DNA of 64,000 nucleotides. Source: Rhyacophila brunnea (taxonomy: Eukaryota > Arthropoda > Insecta > Trichoptera > Rhyacophilidae). Where the stretch lies: assembly GCA_022495005.1 (NCBI GenBank), contig JAGYXB010001045.1, forward strand, positions 248,001-312,000, written 5' to 3'. A program made the position numbers and the translations under genes. Shown piece by piece: positions 20,328-32,150 of this stretch; position 1 is the stretch's first letter; the number at the start of each line of letters is the position of its first letter. The notes beneath the pieces were generated by a model. The model did no database searches and was not told the DNA's origin. It was given only the letters and a program-made list of their open reading frames with translations.

Positions 20328-23300
20328 CACGAGGCTAAATTCCAGTCGGGACCTCCCTGCCACGTTAGTTCTACATCTACGTACAATAGAGAGTACAGTA
20401 GGGAAAATAGTGCAACCGCGTATGACTGGAGTCTGCATTGACATCAGATACAACTGGAGACGTCCATGTTTACGAAAAAGTACTAAGTGTTATTTTGGAT
20501 TATTCCCAATAAGGAATATTCCATTCCAATACGATGTGTGAACAAACTGAAAAAGACTATGAAGACATTTATTGAATTTGTAAATCGACTCGAAGGTCTT
20601 TCTACAATATGTGCCTGTTAATAATTGTTAATAATATTATAATAATTGTATGATAAACATGATAATAATATTACTTCGTTTTTAAATGTGTCATATTAAT
20701 CAAATTGAAGAAACATACTGAAGGATTCTACACACCCAAGGCAAATTCGCGATGGAAAATCGTCTTTATTCACTCTTATGGAGATACCGTGTTTATTAAA
20801 TCCGGAATCAAAAATAACGTTGTACGTATCTCTAGTATATTGTGTTTTTTTCAATGTAATCATTCTTGATCAACAATTTCTTTTCTGCCAATTCATATTT
20901 TTTGATTTTTACTATGGACAATAATTAATGTCTCATTGTAAATGCTTCTTTTCTATTAGTCATTTCTTAACTGTGTTTTTTAATAATATCAAAGAAATAT
21001 ACATTGATAATTAAAACTGTAGAATACTTACATTTTTTATAATATTATATTCTTTGTCAACATTATCGAAATAAGTACCTAGTATGTAGGTACAAAAAAA
21101 TATAATTTCAGTTACCTATATGTAAAACAATATATATTTTCTAACGGAAAACGTATATCTATCGTGAACATTAACTTACTTATAGACACTGACAGTTTTC
21201 ATAAAAAACCTCCAAATGAAAGTAGATTTGTTAGCAGAATACATCAAATACATAAACGAGGAATTGTTCCAATATGCACCATTATTTCAATAATTATGTA
21301 AAATAGTTTGGTACTCGTCGTCCAATGCGTGAGGCCCTGGCTTCCACTTAGTTGCTCAGTTTTCTTGTGATTGTTTCACTACTACTCCACTGCGTACAAT
21401 ATGCATTGTTTTTATTGATACTCGTACGTTAACATAATCGGATAAAAATGCTGGATGATCATTTTTAATCATCTTCGTATACCGAAGTAATAAATTTGTG
21501 CATACCCACATGTATATGAGTAGGATCGTTTACGAAGATCCCTTTGAGTTTCAAATGCAGTGTCCACTAGTAAGTAAATTGTCAATGGTGTGTATAATAC
21601 TTTAAATAATACTTAATACGAAATGAAGACGTAAGCGATTTTTAATAAAACTGTACTGTTTGTTTAGACAATATAAAATTGATAATGATCCAAGTTTCTT
21701 TATTGTGTTGCTATCTCAAAAAAAAAATGCTAATATTATTATGTTCCTTTCACACTAACTACATAAGTGTAGCTACATATAATTTGTATAATTCATATTA
21801 ATTCTATTGATAAGCTAAATTTGAGCATTATTTACCTGGTACTCGCAAATATTATTAGTGATTTTGTTTGAATATTCAATTTTACTAGTGAAGAATATCT
21901 TGAACCAAAAAAAACATTGAAGATTTTTTTGTAATCTATTGAAACTTTACTACAAAATTAAAAACATATCTTGAGGTAAGCTTTGGAGATTTTTATTTCA
22001 ATCTGTGTTACCCTGTGATTGTCTTTTCCCTTAATGATCTTACTCATGTAGAGGCTGGGTGGGAGAAATAATATCTAATTATAAATAAAATTAACCACAT
22101 AAATAAACCCACACAGCGTGACAAGATTGGCATCGGGAGACCTTCAATACACTACGCCAGCGGATTCTTATCAGCTTGGTATATAAGTACTAGAAGGAAG
22201 AAGTAGTGATACGTGTTGCTTGTACATGGACAAACATTTAAATGACTTTTTACAAGATACTTATTTAGTAACAAACATCGCGTTCTAGTTTTGTTTAGTA
22301 AAATATAAAATTCAATTTCAAATTTATTTAAGTATAAATATAACATGATACTAACTGGAGTTACATGTCACGGAGCACTGAGAGCCTATCTAAACAAATT
22401 TAATTTACATTGAAGGACGATAACTGCTGTCTATGTAAATTGTGCAGCATGTCATCAACGACTGCCTAATATTATAAAAAGGCTCTCGGAACTCTGTGTA
22501 GACAAAATAATTACGAAATCGAAATAAAAATGCCTCACGAAATACTAAACAACAAAATAAGACAAGAAAACTACACAAAATATCTACTTATAACCATTGA
22601 GAAAATTTAAAAAAAAAATGGAGGACACACCTTATTTACAACCGATTGTACCTAAAACTGTAATTGAGAAAATTCATAATAACTATTATTTCAAACACAT
22701 ATACAATAATATGTAAATAAATCTATGTAATTAATTATCTATTTGAAACACCTTGTACGAAAAAACAAGTGTGTTGTTCGAAATAAGATAATAAAATATG
22801 TATATTGTATAATACCTATATAGATATAACATAAGGCAAATATTACAAAGTAAACATTCAAGGCGTTCACAACGTACCAATTTTAAAAAGCGTAATCAGA
22901 AAAATACATACAAAATTATAAATTCAAGATGCTCACAACATGACACCAAAAACAAGGAAAATAGATAAATACAATTAATTTCACGGCATAAACAATAAAC
23001 AGTGAAATAATAGATATACATTTTATAAAAATTAAAAAAATAATATGGTTTTTGGGAATGAAGCTGATGAAAATTAATTAGGATCTGAAAGAAAACACCA
23101 GTCTGTTGATGTTTAGAAAACTCTGACAAATGTATAAAATAATGAACAACCACCTCAAACTGCAAATAAAAATAGGACGCCAATTTATTTTTTTCTGTAA
23201 AAACAATTCTGATTGCTCAACTGTCAACGTGGAGAATATATTTTTGTTCAATAATAAACTGCAAAGTCAATAATTATACCTACAAAAACAATTCAAACTT

Positions 23301-23504
23301 TTTATCAAAAACACGTCAACTCAAAACAGAATTGATATATAATATTACCTAAATAATATTTTTTACCAATAAAAATATAATGAAACACGTTTTATCATTT
23401 TATTGTCAAAAAGTCTTTTTTCACTAACGATAAAATCACAAGTGTTTGGGTAAAATACCAATACCTGTGAAAAAATAGTCTAATCTGACATTATAAAAAG
23501 TAAT
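20328..23504. other. 3' UTR of the Culd-like gene and intergenic sequence
   Basis: The AT-rich sequence after the stop contains no other frame with family features. Several AATAAA-like hexamers occur; the transcript end is not certain. Nothing repeated was recognised between 21.7 and 23.5 kb. Confidence 0.5.
21644..21649 (+). terminator. Candidate polyadenylation signal AATAAA
   Basis: AATAAA is followed about 10 bases later by a GT-rich stretch (CTGTACTGTTTGTTTAG), as expected at a cleavage site. It would give a 3' UTR of about 1.3 kb. Earlier or later hexamers are possible. Confidence 0.3.
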
Positions 23505-23576
23505 GTTTCCGCCCGGGATCGAACCGGGGACCTTGTGCGTGTGAAGCACACGTGATAACCGCTACACTACGGAAAC
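23505..23576 (-). tRNA. tRNA-Val (CAC)
   Basis: The minus strand folds into a full cloverleaf. The acceptor stem is GTTTCCG with CGGAAAC. An A-box-like D-arm (AGTGTAGCGGTTATCAC) follows. The anticodon stem is TGTGC/GCACA with loop TTCACAC, giving anticodon CAC. The T-arm is CCCGG-TTCGATC-CCGGG with B-box GGTTCGATCC. There is no intron, and CCA is not encoded, as usual in eukaryotes. The promoter elements are intact and I see no mispaired stem, so it is probably functional. It lies in intergenic sequence, away from the SINE-like tRNA relics. Confidence 0.95.
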
Positions 23577-24007
23577 AGCTGATCGTCGTGATAAAAAGTA
23601 CGTATTTTTATTTAGTTTTATTATCGTCTCATACTTAACGACGTTTCACATGGAATATTAAAAAGTGTTTAAAAATAAATTTATCGAGATAACGGTAATT
23701 GACAATAATAAAATTACTATAAAGAAAAAAATATTTAATTCCAAATACATTACATAGTGGTATGTAGTTCTTTATTTTAACAACTGATGTTATCTATAGT
23801 CCAGACCAACATAATAATCTCGTTAAAAAATAATCAAAGTAGGTAGGTATAGCAACAGTTTACAAACATTGGAAGAAATACATTTGAAATGTTTTTTTAA
23901 TACAAATAGTAATGTAATAAATATTTTTTGTACCTATTCCGTCACAAGTGCCAGCAAGTGTAGTAATAAAGAACGTGACTCAATTGATTTGTCACAAGAT
24001 TTAATAA

Positions 24008-24422
24008 TTACAAGATAAAAAGAACTTTTTATAGGTATATTTACAACGTTTTTCTGTTGAATCATATTATAAACTTGACTTGACTAGCTTAAACGATCAA
24101 AAAATTTGTACTTGATAGAAATAATACTGAAATATCATTTTGACACGTATATATTAATAATTTAGTTGCTAGGACCCCCTAGCAACCAATAATGGTATCG
24201 AAATAACTTTTCATACAAAACAAAATTAACTAAAAATGAATTCTATTCTACTTAAAGATGGCTTAAGTATTAAAAAAAATGCGTTGGCATCGTGTTATGA
24301 TATATTCCAAAAGTTTTAAATGTCTAGCTAGTCGGGAAGTTAGTTAAAAATCGATTGCAAGATTTGTACCAGACAAAGAACCACCGGACAAATAAGAATA
24401 CGAGCTAAGAAAAACGTTGTAA
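24008..24422 (-). repeat. TTACAA/TTGTAA MITE family, copy 2
   Basis: Inverted relative to copy 1. It starts TTACAAGATAAAAAGAAC and ends AGAAAAACGTTGTAA. It lacks part of the internal segment around the ATGGAAATCAATATGA block present in copy 1, which accounts for its shorter length. Confidence 0.85.
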
Positions 24423-24554
24423 AAAGGGACCTCAAACATACGATAAAATAGATTTTTATTATTAAAAATTAAAAAAAAAAACTTTTATTTTTGAGCATCG
24501 TTCACTCGTAGTAGAGCGAGATATTTTCAGGTCCCATTAAACAAAATATTACCT

Positions 24555-26316
24555 CATCATCATCATCATCAGCCTGAATCTATCCACTGCTGGATGAAGG
24601 CCTCTTCAAGTTGCTTCCACTTCTCTCGGTCCTGTGCATTGCGTTGCCACGTACTTCCGCAGAACTTTATCATTTCATCGATCCAGCGGCCTCTAGGTCT
24701 ACCTTGTGGACGTTTTGTACTTCTTGGATACCACTGGATGACTAGATTTGTCCAACGATTGTCTCTTCTTCGAGCTTTGTGTCCAGCCCATCTCCATTTA
24801 AGGCTTTTAATAAACTCTATTACATCGCAAACCCTTTTCTGCTTCCTTATCCACTCATTCCTCTTTTTGTCCTTTCGCGTTATGCCCAGCATGCACCTCT
24901 CCATACCACGTTGTGCTACTCTAAGTTTCTGGATCTCTCTTTTACTTAGGGTCCATGTTTCACACGCATATGTCATCACGGGAAGCACACACTGGTTGAA
25001 CACTTTGCGCTTTAGGCACAGTGGAAGGTCACTTTTGAAGACATTATTCAGGCGGCCAAAGCACTCCAGCCTAGCTTTACTCTGCGAACAATTTCATCAA
25101 ATATACATCCATCTATAGATACTTGTTGTCCCAGATAGATGTAGCTTTTCACCTGTTCGAGCTGAGTGCCATTGATGAGGATCTCTTTTTGGCCTGCAAA
25201 GCAGTTGAACATGACTTTCGTCTTTGTTACATTTATTTTCAAACCTACTTTGTTGCTTACTTCAGCGAGTTCCTGCATTCTGCTTTGGAGGTCTTCTGAG
25301 TCTTGCGAGAAAATTACTATGTCATCGGCAAAGCGCAGATGACTCAGGTATTCTCCATTTATGGGGATCCCTTTGTCATTCCAGTCAAGTTGCCTGAATA
25401 AGTCTTCAAGGGTAGCTGTAAATAGTTTAGGTGAGATTGTATCACCTTGTCGGACTCCTTTGCTGATAGGAAATCTGCGCGATGGTTTATGGAGATTTAC
25501 AGATGCTGTTGCGCTACTGTATATATTATTGAAAATATTTATATAGCGTCCAGGGATTCCTTGTTTTCTGAGTGCGTCGAGTATTGAACATTTCTTTATC
25601 GAATCAAACGCCTTCTCATAGTCTATAAAACCCATGCATAGTGGCAGTTTGTATTCCTGGTACCGCTCTATGATTTCTCTGACGACTTGGATATGGTCCA
25701 TAGTGCTGTATCCTCCTCTAAATCCGGCTTGTTCTCTCGGTTGGTTCTCGTCTAGTACATTTTGCAGACGGTTTGAGAGAATTTTTGTGAACGTCTTGTA
25801 GAGAATAGGGAGTAGACTTATTGGACGATAATTTGCTAGGTCTTCTCTGTCACCTTTTTTGTGAAGAATGACAATGCTGGCATTTTTCCATACCTCTGGG
25901 ACATCCTCTTTGCATATGCAGGCTGTGAACAATTGTGCAAGTACTTCATTTGCATCCTTTCCTGCTTTTTTGAGGATATCTATCGTTAAACCGTCTTCCC
26001 CGGGGGCTTTCCCACTTTTCATGTAATTTAAAGCATGGGTTACTTCCCAGGATGTAATTTCGGGAGTATGGTCTTCCGAATTTCCATTTCTCTGAAGATC
26101 TAAGTCTATAGTCGTATTGTCAGTGTCATCACTGTAGAGATCGCTGTAGAACTCTTCAACTCGGCTTAACAAGTGTTCCCAATTTCTGACGATAGAACCA
26201 TCTTTTGCTTTTAGTGCTGTGATTTGACGTTTTCCTATCGACAAGCATTGCTTGTTTTTGTTTAAACTTCTGCCTGCTTTCACAATTGCTTGTATGAGGT
26301 TTACATTGAATTTACG
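24555..26316 (-). mobile_element. RTE-type LINE, 5'-truncated, with 10 bp target duplication
   Basis: The direct repeat AATATTACCT stands at 24545-24554 and 26317-26326, immediately outside the element. The 3' end (low coordinates) is a (TGA)n-type tail, seen as CATCATCATCATCATC on the + strand, typical of RTE. The 5' endonuclease is missing; the element starts just before the reverse transcriptase, as expected for truncated target-primed insertion. A 180 bp copy of its 3' end at 44099-44278 differs by about one base, so the family was active recently. Confidence 0.92.
24569..26283 (-). pseudogene. RTE reverse transcriptase, one frameshift
   Basis: The first block (26283-25048) covers the reverse transcriptase: GKAPGEDGLTIDIL, ASIVILHKKGDREDLANYRP, SLLPILYKTFTKILSNRLQ, EQAGFRGGYSTMDHI, CMGFIDYEKAFDSI (motif A Asp), SKGVRQGDTISPKLFTATLE and LRFADDIVIF (catalytic FADD). 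The second block (25003-24569) gives LPVMTYACETWTL and the C-terminal GRPRGRWIDEMIKFCG region. The two are out of frame by one base near 25060-25075. All catalytic residues of the polymerase are intact. The N-terminal endonuclease lies beyond the truncation point. Confidence 0.88.
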
Positions 26317-26574
26317 AATATTACCTAAATACTCATAATTCCGAGAATTATGTCAAAAAATCATGGAAGCTATTTGCCAAATACTAAATTGGTAGGTAAA
26401 TTGCTGTTTGTATGTTTTATGATTTGTAAAAAGGAGTCTGTTTAATAAGCGAATAAATTTATTAAACGCAAATAAAACATTTTTATATAATTTATACAAA
26501 ACAAAACAAATTGTTTGAACGCGACATTATTTTTTTTACCGTACGGGGTCTCAAAATCACCAATATGTCGGGCC

Positions 26575-27256
26575 TACGGTTTCCAATCCTATGATCCCAA
26601 ATCCCGAACTATTTTCGATACCTATGAATCCCGGGATTGGTTAACATAATCCCAAAACTTTCGGGATTGATTTTTTTATCAATTTTTATGGAAAAGAAAA
26701 TAAAAACGAAAATATAGCGGGAAAAATACTTTTAATAACATATACTTAACAACATTAGAAATAAACTGAGTTTGAATGAGAATTGATTATTATTACCCGT
26801 GTGTTGCCAATTCTTTTTATTTTTTCACACAAAATAATAAAAATGAGAAAGATTGTAAAACTACAATGCTTTGCACTTTTAACAAAGTGATTTCACCATG
26901 ATCTCATACGTTTTACGACAGTTTCACATTTTGCTGACTAATTAGATTTATGAATCGGAAAGGTCATAAACCATGATTTACTTATTTTAAATCTCGCTAA
27001 CTTATTCATTACGTCTTTACTATCAGAAATAGCAATCTCATATATTAGGTATATGTAAATACTTAAACTGTAAACAATACATGTCTTAAATAGTATAAAT
27101 TTAATTATACTAGATTTATTTTTGACCGATTTTATCAATGTTTTTGTATATATAGAAAATTTAATATCAACTATCGAAAAATGCCAATCCCGGGATCGTC
27201 AAATTGTAATCCCGAAATCCCGGGATCAAAAATTTGGCTCGGGATTGGATTCCCTA
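26575..27256. mobile_element. 682 bp hAT-type non-autonomous element
   Basis: The left terminus TACGGTTTCCAATCC and the right terminus GGATTGGATTCCCTA are an imperfect inverted pair. They are flanked by GTCGGGCC (26567-26574) and GTCGGACC (27257-27264), an 8 bp duplication with one mismatch, the length hAT transposases make. Subterminal AATCCCGGGATT-like palindromes recur at 26627, 27186 and 27216, with partial copies between. There is no transposase frame; the interior is AT-rich. Confidence 0.82.
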
Positions 27257-27415
27257 GTCGGACCTCAGTGAATGACACTAAACGCGCACCATTTTTTTAA
27301 ATGCGGACTGTCCAATCTGCTTTTCAATGAATGGCAATGTGTGAAGATGTGAGCGTGCATCTGCATTGCATCTTAAACATGATTGTAACTATACAATATT
27401 ATTAACTACCAAATT

Positions 27416-28343
27416 CATCCAAGTAGAAGACGAAAAAGAAGCAGATAAAGTGAAACAAGCTGGAGAACTCAAAGATCTCGGTTTTGTGACCAAAGAGAAT
27501 GACTCCTGCTCTTATGGAGTAATAAGAAAAGTCGATATTGATATGGACCTCCAAGAACTGCAAATGGAAATCAAAAGTGATGAAAAAGTAATCAACCTTA
27601 AGAGGTTGACAAGAAAAGGTGATACAGGAGAGCTGACAAAGACCTCGTCAGTCAGTATTAAATTTGGGGAGAAAATATTGCCGAGAACAATTTACATATA
27701 TGGAGTCTCTTTTGCTGTAGAACCGTATGTATTCAGGGTTATGCAATGCTACAAATGCTGGCGATATGGGCATATCGCGAACAATTGCGGACGTACAGTA
27801 GAAACGTGCCCTAAGTGTGGTGAAAACCACAAAACCTGCGAAAAAAATGAGGAAATTACGTGCATCAATTGCAAAGGTAACCACGCGGCAAACAGCCAAA
27901 AATGCCCAAAGTGGCAAGAGGAAAAGAATTGCAAAGAAGCAATGAAAAAAATGAACATACCTTTCAAGGAAGCAAAAAAAAATATGTTAAATAATAGCTA
28001 TGCTGACATATTAAAACAAAAAAAAATCGTAGGAAGAGATGAAAGCGAAACAATTCAAAAAACTAAGGAAATCAAAAAGAAAGAAGAAGCGGTGGTAGAA
28101 GCTTCAGGCTCAACAATAATAGCTACAGGTAGTAGCGTAAAGCCTACAAAAAATAAGAAAAATTCAAAGGGGAAGACAGAGGTTAACGCGATGGGAGAAA
28201 TTATGAAAGTCTTGCTGAAAGGGGGAGACTTGCAGCAGATCATTAAACAACTAATAATTAAAGCAGTGGACTGGGTATGCAAACAATTAAAAGAAGGACA
28301 CTTAAAGGAAATTCTAGGAGAGGTTCTGGAGCAAAATGGATAG
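27416..28343 (+). CDS. LINE ORF1 (gag-like, three zinc knuckles), N-terminus lost
   Basis: The frame is open from the insertion point to TAG at 28341. The first bases of the longer open frame (27366-27415) are host sequence, so no native start survives. The protein has an RRM-like/charged N-terminal half, then CCHC knuckles CYKCWRYGHIANNC, CPKCGENHKTCEK and CINCKGNHAANSQKC at about 27747-27905, and a Lys/Glu-rich C-terminal half. Such proteins bind the retrotransposon RNA. Its stop overlaps the ORF2 start (ATGGATAG), suggesting coupled or reinitiated translation. Confidence 0.82.
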
Positions 28344-31300
28344 TAAAAAACAAATTATGATTTTACAATGGAATGCCAGAAGTATGAAGCAAAAAAAGGA
28401 TGATATAGAACTCTACTTAATAAGACAAAAATTTCAATAGCATTAATCTCAGAGACTTGGCTGAGGTCTGAATTAGACTATCTGAAATTCAATGATTACA
28501 CGATGTATAGAAAAGACAGAGGGGATGGTTACGGAGGAATAGCGATTCTGGTGCATAAAACACTGGCGTCTAAAGAAAAGACCCTACAAGGCCTTCCAAC
28601 TGAACTGGAGGCATGTCAAGTCGAAATCAGAGGGACACAAAACTAAAAACAGTGACAGCAATATATTGTAAACCCAATGTTACCATTCGGAAAAACGCAT
28701 GGAGCAGGCTCTTCGATCAAATGGGAGAGGGATCAATTATGGGTGGGGATTTCAATGCACACCACCCAATGTGGGATCATATACTTCGAGACGCAAGAGG
28801 AGAGGATGTCGCTGACGTATGCCTTGACTCTGACTTAGTAGCGATTAACAATGGACAAAGTACCAGGGTCGCCCCTCCAAATCAGAGAGGAGCGGCACCG
28901 GATATAACATTTATCTCCAACGAGCTGGTACTGGAAACCGATTGGAAAATAGACTCCGATACGATGGGCAGTGACCACTTACCCATTATCATCGAGTTTG
29001 TGGAAAATCAATGCCAAACAGGAATCATCCCAAGAAGAAATTACCCTAAAGCAAACTGGGAACAATATCGAGAAATAATCTCAAATGACATAGACAGACT
29101 TACAGAACCTACCAGAGATGCACAAGTAGAGTATGATAAATTGGAGGCAATATTGAATAATGGGGCAAATTCAAGCATTCCGAGACTCAAAGTATGCAGT
29201 CACCCAAACTTTAGACCAAAACCATGGTGGAACTCCGAAGTATCAAAGGCAATTGCTGAGAGAAGGCTTGCCTATACTCGCTTCAAAAAAATCAGTTCCA
29301 CAGAAAACTACCTAGAACTAAAGAAAAAGCAAGCCACGACTCGAAAAGTAATCCTAAAAGCCAAAAGAGAAAGTTGGAAAACATTTTGTGACTCCGTCAA
29401 CTCGGAAACTTCCTACTCAGAAATGTGGAGAAAAATGAGTTGGATGAAGGGCAAATCGGGAAACAAATTCAAAAATCAACTGGATGAAAGCATGGCGTCA
29501 CTCCTCCTTCAACAACTAGCAAGTAAAAGTGACGAAACGAAGGAAGAAATCGCAGAACAGGAAACATATAATCCTAATGATACAATGAATGAAATTCTTA
29601 CAGTGGCGGAACTAAGATCAGTAACCAAAAATAAAGACACTGCCCCCGGCATGGACGAAGTTTCATATTCCATGATCGCTCAGCTGCCAGAGATCGGAAA
29701 AATAAACTAGTGGAGATATTCAACTTAATCATGGAAACCGGCAAAGTCCCTAGGCAATGGAAGGAAACGATGATTATCCCAATCTTAAAACCAGGGCGAG
29801 ACCCTACCCTAGTGTCGTCAGTCAGACCAATTGCACTCATATCATGCATGTGCAAAACGTTCAACCAGATGATTGCAAGAAGAATCGAATGGTTTGCAGA
29901 GAAAAAACAACTATTTCATCACAATACTACGAGATTCAGAAGGCAAAAGTCGACTCTGGAGAACATAGGCAACCTAGTACTAGACATCAATGCAGCACAG
30001 GTCAAAAACGAAGTAACCCTGACAACATTCCTGGACATCCAGGATGCGTATAATAATGTGCATGTGAAAGAAGTGTCAAGGGTGTTGAATGAATGGGGAA
30101 TCGGTGGGAAGATCACCAAATATCTTAAGCAGTATTTAAATGAAAGAAAAATCACCATGTGCATTAATAATTAAAAGAAGAGTACGGTATGCTCAAGAGG
30201 CCTTCCGCAAGGAGACCCCTTATCCCCATTACTATTCAACATTCTTACAACTGACATATTAAAGTTAATGACGAGGGTCAACATTGTACAATATGCAGAT
30301 GATTTCGCACTTTTTTGTTCGGGAAAAAGAGTAGATGAATGTCAAAGGTTAATGCAGAAGAGTCTTGACGAAATGAAATTATTATTGGAAACGCGAGGCC
30401 TCAAAGTAGCTCCCAGCAAAACTAAGGTGGTTCTTTTTGCCAGAGGCAAGAGACAAAACCAGCTTAACTTAAAAATCGACGGCACTATAATAGAAAGAGT
30501 AGACACTTATAAATTGTTAGGTATGAACCTGGACTATAGACTAACGTGGAAGCATCATATTAGTCATTGCGCGAATAGCCTGACACAACCTCTGAACATA
30601 CTCAAAGTACTGGCGGGAGGTGGGTGGGGCGTACACCCCATTCATATGAGAAGGTTACACACGGCACTCATTAGAAGCCGATAAGATTACGGGAGCATGT
30701 TTTACCACTCCGCTGCCGAAACTAATTCGGTGAGGCTAGACCGCATCCAGTCCAAAGCATTAAGAATATGTGGAGGATTTATCAGGACAACACCCATTCA
30801 CGTGCTCCAAGCGGAACTCAGCGTACCTCCACTGAATGTCAGGAGATGGGCACTGGCTACCAAGACATGGATGAAGTGGAAATCTATAATAGATAACCCC
30901 ATATTGGCAAAGGTGAAACTCCTATACGAGCTTGTTGAAAGCAATACATACTATGAGAAAAGAAAGCTCCCTCTACTGGTAGGAATCCTAAAAGCCACAG
31001 AAAGTTGGGAGGTATTAAATACAAAATGCCTAGGTATGTATTCGCTGAGGAGGCCAGTTGGTACCTACGACCTCAGCTCTGTTATCCAACTAGAGGTCAA
31101 AGGAATAGACAAACCAAAACGGAGCATAGTATCCGATAAAGGAAGAGAGCGTGTCGAAAAAATGCTGACAGAGAGGTACGCAGGATGGAGCCACCTTTAT
31201 ACAGATGGATCCAAAGATCAGAATAGAGCAGGAGCAGCTCTTGTGATACCAGAAGTAGGTATAAACAAGAGCTGGAAGCTAAACCCAGCAATACCAATAA

Positions 31301-32052
31301 TGACGGCGGAACTCATCGCGATAAACGAAGCAATAAAATACACTTTAAGCGATGATTTCTCGGCGCAATCCGCTGTCATTTTAACAGACTCCTAAAGCGC
31401 TTTACAACATCTTGCCGCAGCAACTCGCTCACATAACAGTAAAACCATAGCATACCACATCCTTGACCAGATCGACGCCAAGAAAAATAGAGGAGGAGAT
31501 CTATGCCTACAATGGATCCCATCGCACATGGGCATTGAGGGAAATGAAAGGGCAGATGAGCTGGCAAAGGTAGCCGGCCATTCAGGGGTACCATATCAGT
31601 GGATACCAGAAAACCTGGACTGGAATGAGGCTATAAAGAAAATGTGCCATAGTATGTGGATAGATTTTCACCATAGGGCATCATTAGAAAAGGGGAAATG
31701 GAGTAAGTCGATTCTACCAACACCACGAGAGGTGCCCTGGTTTGTAGAGTCTTCTTTGACGAGGAATGAGCTTAAGTTAATACTGAGGCTAAGAACAGGG
31801 CACACCATGGGCAAAAGATTTGATGTCCCCATGGGAAGAAGCGAATCGCAGCTCTGCGATGAATGTCATGTTTTAGAGGACATTGTACATATAGCACTGC
31901 AATGCCCCAAATATGAAGTTCACAGAGTACAGCTGCGAATTGCAGATATCTATGAGAATGTCGACGAATTGAAGGGTGTCCTGGCGGTGGGTAAGACGGA
32001 AGAGCTAGGCAAAATTGTAAAGTTATTTAACAGAATAGGAGTGAGGACCTGA
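28336..32052 (+). pseudogene. LINE ORF2 (endonuclease, reverse transcriptase, RNase H), broken
   Basis: ATG at 28336 overlaps the ORF1 stop. Endonuclease: LQWNARSM, LISETWL, GGIAILVHKT, GGDFNAHHPMWD and GSDHLPIIIE. Reverse transcriptase: RPIALISCMCKTFNQMIARR, TFLDIQDAYNNV, CSRGLPQGDPLSPLLFNIL and VQYADDFALFCSGKR. RNase H: YTDGSKDQNRAGAALVIP, MTAELIAINEAI, ILTDS and IEGNERADELAK. A C-terminal Cys/His patch reads CDECHVLEDIVHIALQC. Frame breaks lie near 28415, 28643 and 29697, and in-frame stops at 30172, 30682 and 31393. The key acidic residues of each domain are still readable, so decay is moderate. Confidence 0.9.
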
Positions 32053-32150
32053 TCGACGGATCCCCTTCTAGAAGAGAAGAGGCGATATGACAGCGAGTCG
32101 CAGTCAAAGCCTCGGTAAAATCACAAAAAAAAAAAAAAAACTACCAAATT

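Larger units (their letters stand above)
27416..32138 (+). mobile_element. I/R1-group LINE, 5'-truncated, with target duplication and poly(A)
   Basis: This is a non-LTR retrotransposon with a gag-like ORF1 and an ORF2 carrying AP endonuclease, reverse transcriptase and RNase H. It ends in a run of A (32125-32140). ACTACCAAATT occurs just before the first element base (27405-27415) and again directly after the A tail (to 32150), so the insertion borders are exact and ORF1 lost its 5' end at insertion. ORF2 has several frameshifts and stops, so this copy is dead. Presence of RNase H and three zinc knuckles puts it in the I/R1 group rather than RTE or Jockey proper; the clade is not certain. Confidence 0.92.

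Noticed and set aside
27366..27415. Start of the ORF1 frame as the native gag start
   Set aside because: These bases lie before the target duplication and are host sequence; the retrotransposon begins at 27416.
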